Part shown: one piece after another, positions 63,849 to 64,000 of the stretch | Layout of the letters: every line of letters starts with the position of its first letter | Position numbering within the stretch: position 1 is the stretch's first letter | NCBI RefSeq assembly: GCF_031127875.1 | Contig: NZ_JARXIA010000006.1 | Location: 124,001-188,000, forward strand | From: Pelagicoccus sp. SDUM812005 | GTDB taxonomy: Bacteria > Verrucomicrobiota > Verrucomicrobiia > Opitutales > Opitutaceae | DNA: 64,000 bases | Direction of reading: 5' to 3' | Position numbers and translations under genes: made by a program | Notes under the pieces: generated by a model | What the model was told of the DNA's origin: nothing | Database searches by the model: none | Seen by the model: only the letters and a program-made list of their open reading frames with translations

Positions 63849-64000
63849 ATGGGATCCAAGTTGCGCATTCGTAATACGCAGGCGTTGCGACGCGGTCGGG
63901 TATCCGTGCCGAATGCCCGCTATTTTGTGACTGTTTGTACGAGGGATCGAGCTCCAGTGCTTTGTTCGGATGAGGTTTGGCTCAGCCTTGTCCAGCAGTG
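63849..64000 (+). CDS. REP-associated tyrosine transposase (RAYT, Y1_Tnp), 3' truncated by window edge
   Basis: The ATG at 63849 opens a frame that runs to the window end (50 codons). It encodes MGSKLRIRNTQALRRGRVSV then PNARYFVTVCTRDRAPVLCS, the RAYT/IS200-like TnpA_REP opening with the YF(V)TxxT-x-R core. The HUH motif and catalytic Tyr lie beyond the edge. RAYTs are single-copy domesticated Y1 transposases that bind and cleave flanking GTAG REP hairpins; two such hairpins lie just upstream. No terminal inverted repeat of an ordinary insertion sequence is visible in the part shown. Confidence 0.85.
   Translation, partial: MGSKLRIRNTQALRRGRVSVPNARYFVTVCTRDRAPVLCSDEVWLSLVQQ

Overview
The window reads as chromosome of a Gram-negative, probably marine, heterotrophic bacterium of the phylum Verrucomicrobiota, most likely class Opitutae (a Pelagicoccus- or Puniceicoccales-like organism). 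This is inferred from the gene mix: a large TonB-dependent receptor with a carboxypeptidase-like N-terminal domain, a formylglycine-type sulfatase next to a sulfotransferase, two PPi-type phosphofructokinases, DUF3857/transglutaminase proteins, a secreted RCC1-repeat protein with a C-terminal region of verrucomicrobial style, and high-G+C codon use with AT-richer islands. No rRNA, tRNA, CRISPR array, integrase or prophage was seen. The only mobile-type gene is a REP-associated tyrosine transposase (RAYT) cut by the right edge.

0-9.3 kb: tail of an AsmA-like protein; a zinc-ribbon metallopeptidase facing an alpha-E protein and a circularly permuted ATP-grasp protein (parts of a predicted peptide-ligase system); a flavin reductase; and two tandem DUF3857/transglutaminase-fold exported proteins, one with an intact catalytic triad and one without. 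9.3-22 kb: a small orphan gene, a 902-residue secreted RCC1 protein, Tex, a DUF3185 membrane protein, an alpha/beta hydrolase, a SWIM-HTH protein with its SNF2 helicase, and a 5'-nucleotidase split into two genes. 22-28.5 kb: a repeat-rich intergenic region, a TonB-dependent receptor, a purple-acid-type phosphatase with a PAS-like insertion, and PPi-phosphofructokinase 1.

28.5-38.7 kb: a compact operon of receiver-histidine kinase, lone receiver, 66-residue protein and PilB/GspE ATPase; glycyl-tRNA synthetase; PPi-phosphofructokinase 2; and a NhaC antiporter - XdhC - MobA-like operon. 38.8-45.2 kb: 6-phosphogluconate dehydrogenase; a moeA-moaC-moaD-moaE operon ending in a small membrane protein; a 5'-truncated SPFH gene; and a secreted cyclophilin. 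45.6-49.7 kb: an HDOD protein with a pseudo-receiver, then a sugar isomerase/dehydrogenase pair opposite an AraC regulator.

49.7-58 kb is a surface-polymer region with AT-richer codon use in its first part: a lipoteichoic-acid-synthase-like enzyme split into separate membrane and catalytic proteins, a PIG-V-like mannosyltransferase, an unknown anchored protein, a polyprenyl-phosphate glycosyltransferase, a sulfatase and a sulfotransferase. 58-63.7 kb is housekeeping: purB, a DUF1573 protein, RNase PH and sucCD. The right edge carries two tandem REP hairpins in front of the RAYT start, and a matching hairpin lies 36 kb upstream. Work worth a second look centres on the PAS-bearing phosphatase, the REP/RAYT set, two long intergenic palindromes with the same end and centre sequences, the split LtaS-like pair and the active/inactive transglutaminase pair.
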